Positions 55,202-64,000 of a stretch of DNA of 64,000 nt are shown piece after piece (positions within the stretch are counted from its first letter, which is position 1; every line of letters begins with the position of its first letter). The notes under the pieces were generated by a model, which saw only the letters and a list, made by a program, of their open reading frames with translations, ran no database searches and had not been told where the DNA came from. The translations under genes and the position numbers were made by a program. This stretch comes from Monodelphis domestica (Eukaryota; Chordata; Mammalia; Didelphimorphia; Didelphidae), in the NCBI RefSeq assembly GCF_027887165.1, contig NC_077227.1:550066305-550130304 (forward strand), written 5' to 3'.

Positions 55202-55713
55202 TGTTATGGGCTGGAAGGATACCTTTTGCAAGCATGCAAGACTCCAAAACTTAGCTTAAAAACAAAAAAAATAGATTTATTAATTTAGAAAGTAATGTTG
55301 AGAGTGGCCAGGAGAATAGCAACGTGGAACAGCAAGATGGGGAGCAGTTCCTTGGGAGGACAGCATGAAAGGAAAGGCTGTTCCCCCATGGGGACAGCAT
55401 GGATTGAAAGACTGTCCCCCAGACGACATCAGTTCTGGGGTTTATATACTCTTTAGATGCTATGTCCTGGTGTGGACTTGACTTGGAGAGTGTTGGTCCC
55501 TCAGGCATTTGGTGGGGTGAGGTGGTCTTCTGACTGGGGTCTGCCTGGAGGCATAAAGATTCATTTCTTTGTCCATCTTAAATGTAGAGGGCAAAAGAGG
55601 GTAAACATCTCAGGAGCCTGGGTGAGGTCATTGGGTGTTTCTAGATTAAGAGTCACAAGGATGTTTCCCTGATAATAGTTGGCCTGGATTTCTGGGGTAC
55701 AGTGCCCATGTCA
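55202..55713 (-). repeat. 5' LTR of the two-LTR element
   Basis: Same boundaries (TGACATGG...CATAACA on minus) as the left LTR, shorter by the tandem repetition and by about 14 bases elsewhere. Confidence 0.9.
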
Positions 55714-55734
55714 AGAGCTTACATAATTATAGGG

Positions 55735-55985
55735 GATCAGAATAGAGTGCTTGTTCCCCTCACTTCTCCCTTTTCCCAAGCCTGACTACATCACCCAACC
55801 CCCTGCCCAGCAGTCCAGTGGGAGTGCTTCCTCCCTCCCCTGAGTGGAGTAAGTGAGGGCAGGATGCATCTGACACTCAGTGGGAGAAGGGGTACAGTTT
55901 GTGGCCTCTGAGGGTTGGCATTGGCACATTACTTTGTCTAGGGGATGGGGCTGGAGCCTGGCACTCCATCTCTAAAAGGTAAAGC
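55735..55985 (+). mobile_element. Possible hAT-like fragment
   Basis: 'cttgttcccctcacttctcccttttcccaagcctgactacatc', 'ctggagcctggcactccatctctaaaagg' resemble the second half of the element family at 48.9 kb. Weak, from memory. Confidence 0.35.
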
Positions 55986-56084
55986 CTATAATTTAGAAGT
56001 TACTAACAGTTTTTATACTGCATGAGTAATATAGTAACAATTTGACTTCATGATAAGATTAGCAATATTTTACACTTATAGAAA

Positions 56085-56335
56085 GAGAGCTGGGTTGTAT
56101 AATGGATAGGGTGATGAGCATGAAGTCAAGAAGACTCATCTTCCTCAGTTCGAATCTGTACTCAGACATTTACTAGCTACTAGTCGTCACTTAACCTTGT
56201 TTGCCTCAGTTTCCCCAGATGAAATAAGCTGGAGAAGGATATGGCAAGCCACTCAAGTAACTTTGCCAAGAAAACCACAGATGGGGACCCAGAGTCAGAT
56301 AAACTTGAACAAAAAGAAGCACTCACAGAGTACTT
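56085..56335 (+). mobile_element. MAR1-type SINE
   Basis: 'gggttgtataatggatagggtgatgagcatgaagtcaagaagactcatc', 'cagttcgaatctgtactcagac', 'ctcagtttccccagatgaaataagctggagaagg' and 'gccaagaaaaccacagatggggaccc' are in MAR1 order. Confidence 0.85.
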
Positions 56336-56424
56336 CAGCAGTTACAAATGACTATAGATGCTATTTCTTTGATGGATTTTTGTTGTTTTTGGTTTTTTCT
56401 CTTTCCAACAAACCTGTGAGGTAG

Positions 56425-56610
56425 ATATTATTATTGCTATTATCATACCCAGTTTAGAGATGAGGAAACTGAGGCTGAGCAAAGTGAGTCACTTTGTTCA
56501 GTTATACAACCTGGTAAATGTTTGAGGCAATACTAAAACTTCATTTCTCTTGAATCTAAGCTTAACACTCTATATCCTCTGTTACCTAGTATTATAGAAT
56601 CTAATTAAGG
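56425..56610 (-). mobile_element. MIR3/THER-type SINE
   Basis: 'gtagatattattattgctattatcatacccagtttagagatgaggaaactgaggctgagc' and 'ctaagcttaacactctatatcctc' are the complement of tail, core and head. Confidence 0.7.
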
Positions 56611-57727
56611 TTTTTTGTTTCTTTTTCAGGGGGACTGGACCTAAGCTTTAATCATTATAGGGAACTTCTGGTAAGAATGTCCCTCCATAAGGCAGACTGG
56701 TAGCTTCTCTGCAACATTTGGTCCTAAAGATCTGCATGGCACCCTGAGAGGCCATTATGGGTCAGAGGTGATTTGGAAGCAATGTCTTCCTAACTACATG
56801 GCCCATTCTTTAGCCATTATACTACCTTACCTCTTAGCACCTAGTTAATCTTTACTTTAAAATCTGAAGCTATCAAGAATCATATCCTTTCCCCCTCTGC
56901 TACAGCACCCCAGAACTTTAGCCTGTACCTCAACCAATGGTAAAATGGCCCATGTTCCCTTCTATCACCATGCTTAGGAAATAGTGTCAGGACTCTATGC
57001 CTCTTCCAATACTTCTAAAAATCTTTCTTTTCCAAGATGAAGTGAAATAATATTAATTAGCTACTTTGACTATATGATATCTTCTTGATAAGATATGAGT
57101 TTAAAAAGCACTTGTATATTTGAAAATTTTATATCTGTATGTCTATCAAGTTAAAAATGTAAAGAAATTTAAATAAAAGGAAGATTTTAACTTACTGTGG
57201 ATTAATAAGTTGAACTTGAAGGTTTTTTCATGTTTCATTCTCTACTTATATTTTGTTAAGCTACCTCAGGTATGTTTTGTTAGAGTTTCTATGAACACAC
57301 ACATAAAAGCACACACATATGCATACACAAACAAATAAATAAGCATAAAATCAGCTAGTGAAGACTTTAAGAAAGAGATTAATTTATAACAGTGAATATG
57401 GGTGATGGCTATAGACACATATACAAAACCACACACAAAAAATAAACAAACAAAAACCAAAAATCGAGTATTCATGGTTCTAGGAAGGAAAATAATCCAA
57501 AATAAACATGAGTTTGGTCAAAGAGTACACCTAAAACTTTGATCAAAGAAACTGATTTGGGCATGTTTTCATTAATAGGTAAAATAACTGATGATAAGCT
57601 AGAATATTCCAAGGAAGACAACTAGGGCTTTGAATACATTTTCATAAGAAGATGGGCTAAAACAACTGGACACATAGAGCTTTTAGAATGAAAGTCTCAA
57701 TTTCTTCAATTTAATCAACCAGAAATG
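56611..57727. other. No recognised feature
   Basis: About 1.1 kb with short CA/CAAA-rich patches (57295-57345, 57425-57460). No gene found. Confidence 0.45.
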
Positions 57728-57739
57728 AGCCGATTGCTT
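57728..57739 (+). repeat. Target-site duplication of SINE1, left copy
   Basis: AGCCGATTGCTT; the right copy AGCCAATTGCTT is at 57949-57960, with one difference. Confidence 0.85.
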
Positions 57740-57948
57740 TTTTTTTTTTTTAAACCTGTACCTTCTGTCTTAGAATCAGTCCAGAGTATTGGTTCCAAGG
57801 CAGAAATAAGAGTGGTAAGGGCTAGGCAATAGGGGATAAGTGACTTGCCCAAGGTAACACCACTAGGAAGTGTCCAAGGTCTGATTTGAACCCAGACTTC
57901 CAACTCTGGGCCTGATTCTCAATCCACTAGGCCACCCAGCTGCTCCCA
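57740..57948 (-). mobile_element. SINE1, full length
   Basis: Poly-T lead, 'taaacctgtaccttctgtcttagaatcag', 'gggctaggcaataggggataagtgacttgccc', 'gatttgaacccagacttcc', 'ccactaggccacccagctgctccc'. Flanked by a 12-bp duplication. Confidence 0.93.
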
Positions 57949-58039
57949 AGCCAATTGCTTCTTAACAAATCTCCTTACTTTTTTCCTCCTTCCCTTCACT
58001 CCAGACTAATATTTCCTTTGCATAGATTTTATCATAGGA

Positions 58040-58385
58040 TAATAAATCAGTGAACTAGGATTGTGGCAGAGGGATATAAAAGAGTAAACAGATGTGAGGG
58101 ATATTAAAGGGGTACAATCACAGGACTTAGTAACTAATTGAATATGAGAGGAGAAGGAGTTAAATAAAATAATAAAACTTCAAGGAAAAACTAGGAATGG
58201 TGGAGTGTTGACAAAAGGAGTGACATCAAAAGGATTAGCATCTGTCTCAAAAGGGGTGAGGAAACTAGTAATCTTGATTTCATATGTATTCATTTTAAGG
58301 CACTGGCAGAACATCTAAATAGAGATTCCCTGTAGGGAGATGAACATGAGGATCTAAGGTTCAGGTAAAATTTGTATTAGATATA
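58040..58385 (-). mobile_element. L2 LINE fragment, reverse strand
   Basis: 'aggacttagtaactaattgaatatgagaggagaaggag' and 'tcatatgtattcattttaaggcactggcagaacatctaaat' follow the complement of L2 ORF2. Confidence 0.5.
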
Positions 58386-59730
58386 ATTTTTTTCAGGACC
58401 CAAACTTTATTTTATTAAAAAAAATTAATTTTTTGAATTTTCATTTATTTTTATTTACATAAATATAAGAATAACATAATAAAATGTTTATAACATATAT
58501 ATGATCTGTTATAAATATGTAATAAAATATAATAAATACACTCATCCAAGAGAAACATATTCTCACCTTAGCTAAGTCCAAAAATCTGTCTTATTCTTTT
58601 TTCCCCTCTCTCCATACCACACCTTCCCCAAGAAGCCATGTAATATCATATAGGCTGTGCATATATTATCATACATTATACATTTCTGTGTTTATCATGT
58701 TATGAAATAAGACACATATTGCTTACAGTAGAGAAAAATTCATGAAGGAAATAAAGTGATGAAGAATATTTTTCAACCAAGCTCCTTTTATGGCAGTGGA
58801 GATCCTTTTTTGCCAGGAGTCAGTCCCTTGGAATTGTCCTGGCTTCTTCCCATGGTGATAAAAATTATCATCCACAGTTGAGCATACATTATTGTTACTG
58901 TGTACAATGTTATCCTGATTCTGCTCACTTCACTTTGCATCACGTCATATAAGTCTTGCCAGGTACTTTATGATCATCTCGTTTGTTATATCTCATGGCA
59001 CAATTGTATTTCATTAGAATTATGTACCACAACTTGTTCAGCCATTCCCCAATGGATGGACATACGTTCAGTTTCTAATTCTCTGCTACTCTAAAAATCT
59101 GCTATAATTATTTTAGAACTTAATGTTTCTGTTCCTTTTTCCTTAATAAATTTAGGAAATAAACCTAATAGTGGTATTATTGGATCAAATGATATACACA
59201 ACTTTATAATTCTTTTAATATAATTCCAGATTGCTTTCCAAAATGACTGGATCAGTTCACAGTTCCACCACCAATGTGTTAACCCCTATTTTTCCACAGT
59301 TCTTCCAACATTTGTCATTTTGCCCCTTTTATCATTTTCTTCAATCTGTTAGACAGGAGATAACATCTCAGAATTGTTCTGATTTGCATTTCTCTAATCA
59401 ATAATGGATTAACACATTTTTTCATAAAATTATATATAGCTTTGATTTCCTTATCCAAAAACTATCTGTTGATATCTTTTGACTATCAATTAAAGAATGG
59501 GCCATATTCTTGTATATTTGACAAAGTTCTCTATTTTAGATGTGAGACCTCTCTCCAGGATACTGTATATAAAAATGTTTTCCAAACTTATTGCTTTCCT
59601 TCTAATCTTGGTTACATTAGATTTATTTATACAAAAACCTTTCAATTTAAAGTATTCATTTTACATTCCATAATGTTTTCTATATTTTTTTCTTATATTT
59701 TTTATCTACAAGTAAAACAGGAAGGGAAAT
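58386..59730 (-). mobile_element. Older-subfamily L1 3' half
   Basis: A T-rich start and pyrimidine-rich 3' UTR complement are followed by 'tgtacaatgttatcctgattctgctcacttcactttgcatcac', 'accacaacttgttcagccattccccaatggatgg', 'attgctttccaaaatgactggatcagttcacagttccacca' and 'catttctctaatcaataatgg', all the complement of ORF2 C-terminus. Same older subfamily as 27555-27990. Confidence 0.8.
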
Positions 59731-59789
59731 GATTATTTGAAGGAGACAGATGATGGAAAGAAAAAAGAACAGGAATACTTTTCTTCCCT

Positions 59790-60000
59790 GATTTAGTGTT
59801 GTATTCTTACCCAACCTTTAAAGGCCATCTCAAATATCTTCTCTATAAAGTATGTTCTGATCCCCACAATTAATAATGAACTTCACCTCCCATCCACACA
59901 TAGCATTTTTGTAATCTAGTGTACTTATCATGTAATATTTTTATGTAGTTTCTTAAGAGTTATCACTATGTACTACTGTTGGAATTCCTGCTTCAGACAA
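59790..60000 (+). mobile_element. L2 3' end fragment
   Basis: 'aaaggccatctcaaatatcttctctataaagtatgttctgatcccc' and 'gtaatctagtgtacttatcatg' follow the L2 3' UTR. Confidence 0.45.
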
Positions 60001-60239
60001 TAGTGACTGTTGTGTCTGCCATGATCTCAAATTGGAAGCAAAATGACAATAAAAGTGCTGATTATGCCTTCTACCTTGAGAAAAAAATGAAATTGAGCAG
60101 TATGAAACTCATATTCTAAGTCAAGCTATATATCTTCTTGGGTTTAGCAGATTTCTCAGAATCACAAATTTTCAGAGATGCAAGAAACCTCAGAAGTCAC
60201 CTACGTATAAATGACAAATGATCCCCCACCCCCAAATGG

Positions 60240-60960
60240 TCATGCTTTAGAACCAAAGAGCTGGAGGGAGCATTAGAGTTATCTAATCTAACCTGTACCT
60301 CAGTAGTAATCACCTCTCTAATACCTTCAGCTTGTGATACCATCTATTATCTAGCCTACCTTCTAAGGCAGATTATCCCACATTTGAATATCTTTATCTC
60401 TTGGGAAATTTTTCTTAATATTAAGTGGAAATTTGCCCTTTCATAACCTATTCTTATGATACTAGTTCTGCCCTCAGGGATTAAGCAGAATAAATCTAAT
60501 TCCTCTTCCTCAAGACTGTTCCTCCCCCAAGTTTTTTCATCTCCAATTTGAACAGCTCTGCTTTTTTGGTTTTTGAACAATCTTTGTATGACATCATTTT
60601 AAAGTATATGCAGGTCATCTCCTCTGACACTTCAGATTAGCACTATCCTTGCTGAAGCGTAGTGCGCTGGTCTGAAAATGATACTCCAGATGTGAGCTGA
60701 ACAGGACAAAATATAGCAAGTATTTTGCCACATTTTAGGAATAGTATTTCTTAATGTAACCTATCTAGATAACACTAAATATTTTGGGGCAATGTTACTA
60801 TATTGAACACTCAAATGATATCAAGTGTATAGATTCCTAAAATCCCAAGATGTTTATCTGAAGAACTGCTTTATTTTCTAACTCCCTTATCCCTTATTTG
60901 TTGAGCTGATTTTTTATGACACCAATTATACAATTTTATATTTACTGTCATTATTGTCAT
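60240..60960 (-). mobile_element. CR1/L3 LINE fragment with ORF2 C-terminal relic
   Basis: 'agctggagggagcattagagttatctaatctaacc', 'tagttctgccctcagggattaagcagaataaatctaattcctc' and 'gatactccagatgtgagctgaacaggac' follow the complement of CR1/L3. Read on the minus strand, the last stretch gives LFSSHLEYH, the relic of the CR1 'LVRPHLEYC' motif. This is a family older than the therian split. Confidence 0.72.
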
Positions 60961-60984
60961 TGTTTTAATTTTGCTCATCATTGA

Positions 60985-61200
60985 CTAGAGCACTGGAACC
61001 AGAATAGGGGAAGTCTCAGTTCAAATGCAGGCTCAGGCATTGTGTGATCCAGACAAATCATTTAACTTCTCTCTCTCTCAGTTTCTTCAACTTCAACAAA
61101 ATGGAGACAATAACACCTACCTACCAAAGTTGTTATGGGGCTAAAATAAGATTAAATTTGCAAATTGCTTAGAAGAATAGCTTGCACCTAGTAGATACTA
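60985..61200 (+). mobile_element. MIR/THER-type SINE, nearly complete
   Basis: 'tagagcactggaaccagaataggggaagtctcagttcaaatgcagg', 'tgtgatccagacaaatcatttaact', 'cagtttcttcaacttcaacaaaatggagacaataacacc' and 'ttgcacctagtagatactaaat'. Confidence 0.75.
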
Positions 61201-61202
61201 AA

Positions 61203-61452
61203 TTGGTCAGTTAGGTGGCAAAATGGATGTAGTTCTAGAAATGGAGTTATAAAGACTCATCTTTCAGAGCTCAAATATGATCCCAGATATTTACTAGCTA
61301 TGTCTCTGTACAAGTCACTTACACCTATTTGCCTTAATTTCCTCATTGGTAAAATGAACTAGAGTAATAAATTATTAATAATTCTAGTGTCTTTGCCAGG
61401 AATAGGATTGCAAATGGTCCAACATGACTGAAATGACAGAACAACAAAAAAA
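61203..61452 (+). mobile_element. MAR1-type SINE, full length
   Basis: 'ggtcagttaggtggcaaaatggatgtag', 'gagctcaaatatgatcccag', 'tttcctcattggtaaaatgaactagag' and 'ggtccaacatgactgaaatgacagaacaacaaaaaaaac'. Confidence 0.85.
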
Positions 61453-61465
61453 ACTTAGTTTTCCC

Positions 61466-61502
61466 TTCCTTCCTTCTGTCCTTCCTTCTTTCCCTCCCTA
61501 CA
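61466..61502 (+). repeat. (TTCC)n-like tract
   Basis: Pyrimidine tetranucleotides CCTT/TCCC over about 37 bases next to the MAR1 tail. Confidence 0.75.
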
Positions 61503-62314
61503 TATTCACTAATCATCTCTTTAGAAATACTTTCTGAAATTTTGTCAAGACTTCGTAAATTCTCTGATCTTATTCTTTAAAAAAAATGGGACCATTTTAT
61601 CCTTATCTAGTCCAGGGACAGTTCTGTTCTCCATGACCTTTCTAAGATCGTTGATAGGAACTTAATTGTCCTATTTGTCTGTTTGTTCACTACCTTTAGA
61701 ATAAGTTTTGAGACTAGTGACAAACCCATAAAGGACACCTACATGCTCTTTTATCATCTCTTTATTTATCTTGGTCATAAATTCCCTAGTTTGTCATATT
61801 TCATCAGCAATTTTCATTCTAAAGATTATTCTCTTCAGCAGAGAAAACAGATGCTAGTTAAGAGTTGAGTAACTTTGTCTACTTTCTGTTTTCTATTATC
61901 ATTATTCCTTCAACTTTGAATAGCATTCTTATCATTTGTTAAATTCTCCTCTATTCCCAACATAATTTAAACACACATACACGTTTGAATCTGTAAACAT
62001 ATATGCATGCGTACACACATATTTTATTATCTTTAACTTTTCTAGACAAGTGTATCTACATTAATTCTGAGATTTAATGTTCTGGATGCTATAAATTATT
62101 GATTATTTATTCTTGTTTCCTTCTTCCATAAATTTACTTTTAAATATGTATTGGTCAATGAGGTCCCTGTGTATTCATGTCAATTTCTTTCAGTAGTTTC
62201 CTCCTTTTACCACCTCATAATAATTCTTTTTTTTATTTCTTAAGAATTCAATTCCCTAGATTTTAGTCTGTCCATCCTGAGTAGACTTAATCAGTGACAT
62301 TGTAGGCAATTTCT
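61503..62314. other. No recognised feature
   Basis: AT-rich with no gene found. 61560-61900 may hold a weak CR1/L3-like trace but I cannot support it. Confidence 0.4.
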
Positions 62315-62520
62315 ATCACTTGATATAGCATTTTAAAATTTATAATGTACTCTTGTCAGTGCACTCATTATTACTCTTGTTTTATAAATAAGGACATAGA
62401 AGTTGAGGGGTTACATGCCCAAGGTAAAACAGCTAGAACAAAACAGAACTGTTAGTCAAAGCTATATCTCCTTAACTCTAAGTCTTTGGCTCTTCCCACT
62501 ATGTATCACTGCCTTCTATA
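62315..62520 (-). mobile_element. MIR-type SINE
   Basis: 'ttataaataaggacatagaagttgaggggttacatgcccaaggtaaaacagctag' and 'gctatatctccttaactctaagtc' are the complement of core and head. Confidence 0.6.
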
Positions 62521-62959
62521 AAATCCACAGTTCTCTTATCCCATGTTTTCCACTAAACAAATAGTTGAGTTGCTATTAGCCTATGAGGTCCATGCTGAGT
62601 GTTGCAAGTAGAAAATTAAAGGTAAAAAGTAGCTTTTCATTATGTTTAAAGATACTTATTTTCCAAAAAATGCTGAAGATACACCTTTTACATACAATAG
62701 TGTAAAACTCCTTTTAATCACACACATAATAGAAGAGTAGGTCACAGGCCTATTCTGTTCATGCAAGATATAGCAAACAACAAAATACATGTTGTGGTCA
62801 GACAGGAGGTCACTAGATGGTAGGGTGAAGACAGATTATACAATGAGCCTGCAGTGGATTGGTGTGTGAGCTAGCAAGGTAGGGTCAAGTTTAGTTAGGA
62901 GTTAAAGTAGGCTGGTGTCACTGAAAGAAAAGTCATTAAATTTGGAGCTTCAGTAGGCT

Positions 62960-63085
62960 TTAAAGCAAAGAATGGAACTGGTCTTAGAAATTCATCTAAC
63001 TCAATCCTTTCCTTTTATATTTGAGGAAATTAGGACCCAGGAAGGGGAAATGATTTTTCGAAGGTGGGTCACATAGCTATAATGA
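62960..63085 (-). mobile_element. MIR-type SINE fragment
   Basis: 'atggaactggtcttagaaattcatctaactcaatcctttccttttatatttgaggaaattagg' is the complement of tail and core. Confidence 0.55.
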
Positions 63086-63106
63086 ACATCAGAACTGGTG
63101 TATGCA

Positions 63107-63138
63107 TGTGTGTGTGTTTATGTGTATGTTTGTTTGTT

Positions 63139-63177
<39 letters not shown>
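63107..63177 (+). repeat. (TG)n/(TTTG)n microsatellite
   Basis: TG-rich start, five TTTG units, then about 14 to 15 TG units. Confidence 0.93.
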
Positions 63178-63180
<3 letters not shown>

Positions 63181-63915
63181 AATACATAATTAACATCAGG
63201 AAGTGAGAAAAACAGAAATATGTTAGAAAAGATATGTTTGGGTTGCAGGTCAGTCTGAAGCATGGCATGGTGGTCAGGAGAAGTCAAGGGAATATGCTAG
63301 AACAAAAGTGGCAAAGCCACAGAAGACAGGTCCTACAATAGAGGAGATCTGCCCATTCTGTAAGCTTCCTGTCATAATAGGTCTTCTTTGGTTTTTGTGA
63401 GCCCTCAGTCAACCCTAGCAGAATTTGGTTTGCCCCATCTAAGTCATTTGCAATTCCTGGTTGATTTGTAAAGAAATAAGGGCAAAGGAATAAATATGAA
63501 TTCTTGGTGACTAAAATTCCAACATTTGGATCCTATTCCCAAACCATTGTCATCCACCATCATCGAACATTCCTAATACTTTAGGCCAGAATGGATTTTA
63601 TTGATCTTATACTTAGTTTGCCTTTATGTTGTAGGAAGCAACATAAGACGAGGAGCAAAGACAAGACTAGAGACAGAAATCATAATAATATCTAATTACC
63701 TAACAATACTCCTAACATTTTATTAAATATTAAAACATAAAACAAAGAATTCCCACAATAACAAATGAAGAAAGGCATTGACTAGGAAGGTTACTAATAT
63801 AGCTTTATACATGCAAGTTGCAAAGATTCATTATCCTAAAGAATTCCTTTCAGTTTAACAACACAGCAACACTGTACACAAGAAGTTGAGCATTATTTCT
63901 TAAATCTTTATGAAG
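63178..63915. other. No recognised feature
   Basis: Unassigned sequence; no gene found. Confidence 0.45.
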
Positions 63916-63919
63916 TAGT

Positions 63920-64000
63920 TAGTGGAGTGTATTAGAAATAACAATAGATCTAAAAATCATAGGACCTGTGTTCGAAAGATGATTCTGCTATTTACTACCT
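63920..64000 (+). mobile_element. MIR-type SINE head, cut by the window end
   Basis: 'tagttagtggagtgtattagaaataac', 'gacctgtgttcgaaagatgattctgctatttacta' fits the tRNA-like head with B box. Confidence 0.6.

Larger units (their letters stand above)
50589..55713 (-). mobile_element. Two-LTR endogenous retrovirus fossil, non-autonomous looking
   Basis: Two direct LTRs (50589-51136 and 55202-55713) flank about 4.1 kb. On the minus strand the right LTR is 5'. Next to it is TGGCGCCCAACATTTTTGGC, a lysine-tRNA-type primer site (55182-55201). A donor-like CAG/GTAGGA lies in the leader near 55124. An env-like remnant lies at 51367-51949, and the purine tract AGGAGAGGGGGAGA abuts the 3' LTR (51137-51150). 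No gag or pol was recognised in 52-54.8 kb, so the element probably depended on others. The LTRs differ by about 2 percent substitutions by hand count, pointing to an age of a few million years. Flanks ggag/agag could be a 4-bp duplication. Broken, with no intact gene. Confidence 0.88.

Noticed and set aside
1-64000. CRISPR arrays, operons, phage or bacterial mobile elements
   Set aside because: No spaced palindromic repeats, no ribosome-binding-site-led gene strings, and a vertebrate repeat content throughout.

Overview
The window looks like repeat-dense, gene-poor DNA from a marsupial, most likely an opossum-type genome. The evidence is the repeat fauna: tRNA-headed SINE1 copies, MAR1-type SINEs with the 'ggcagctaggtggcacag' head, L1 elements with a characteristic metatherian 3' end, abundant L2 and CORE-SINE/MIR relatives, CR1/L3 pieces, and a hAT element of the Charlie type. 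I found no intact host protein-coding gene, no rRNA or tRNA gene, no CRISPR array and no prokaryotic signal. The open reading frames that exist are chance frames or parts of repeats. Species cannot be fixed from sequence alone.

Layout. 0-8.4 kb: a possible LTR end, a 1.5-kb L2 reverse-transcriptase fragment, a second L2 3' end, a SINE1, a reverse-strand L2 and MIR-like fragments. 8.4-18 kb: a stack of nested insertions. A CR1/L3 relic is split by a hAT element (8791-13115), which is split by a 3.9-kb L1. Next to it an L2 is split by a second L1 (14183-17641) bounded by a 16-bp target duplication. 18-23 kb: reverse-strand L1 pieces of at least two ages, one holding a MAR1 that itself holds a SINE1 with a 16-bp duplication. 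23-28 kb: MIR/CORE-SINE remnants, a (TAA)n tract, an unrecognised single-copy-looking stretch, and L2/L1 fragments.

28.16-29.22 kb: an intronless, decayed copy of PAFAH1B1 (LIS1), the one recognisable host-gene relic. It is followed at once by an 800-bp purine-only GAAA/GGAA array. 30-35 kb: L2 and MIR fragments. 35.5-38.1 kb: a reverse-strand fossil retrovirus fragment with one LTR and an integrase C-terminal piece. 39-46 kb: SINEs, including a SINE1 inside an LTR-like insert that is flanked by two 112-bp copies of old L1 sequence. 46-48 kb: a (GATA)n array. 48-56 kb: two insertions of one LTR family. One keeps little more than LTR sequence; the other is a 5.1-kb two-LTR fossil with a lysine-type primer site, a polypurine tract and an env-like remnant. 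56-64 kb: MAR1, SINE1, MIR, L2, L1 and CR1/L3 fragments and a (TG)n tract.

Nothing here acts together as a pathway. The value of the window is as a stratified record of transposition. I found no convincing sign of an undescribed functional system. The best leads are the 112-bp duplication around the 41.5-43.5 kb insert, two L1s that keep both ends but lack their middles, and the young two-LTR element.
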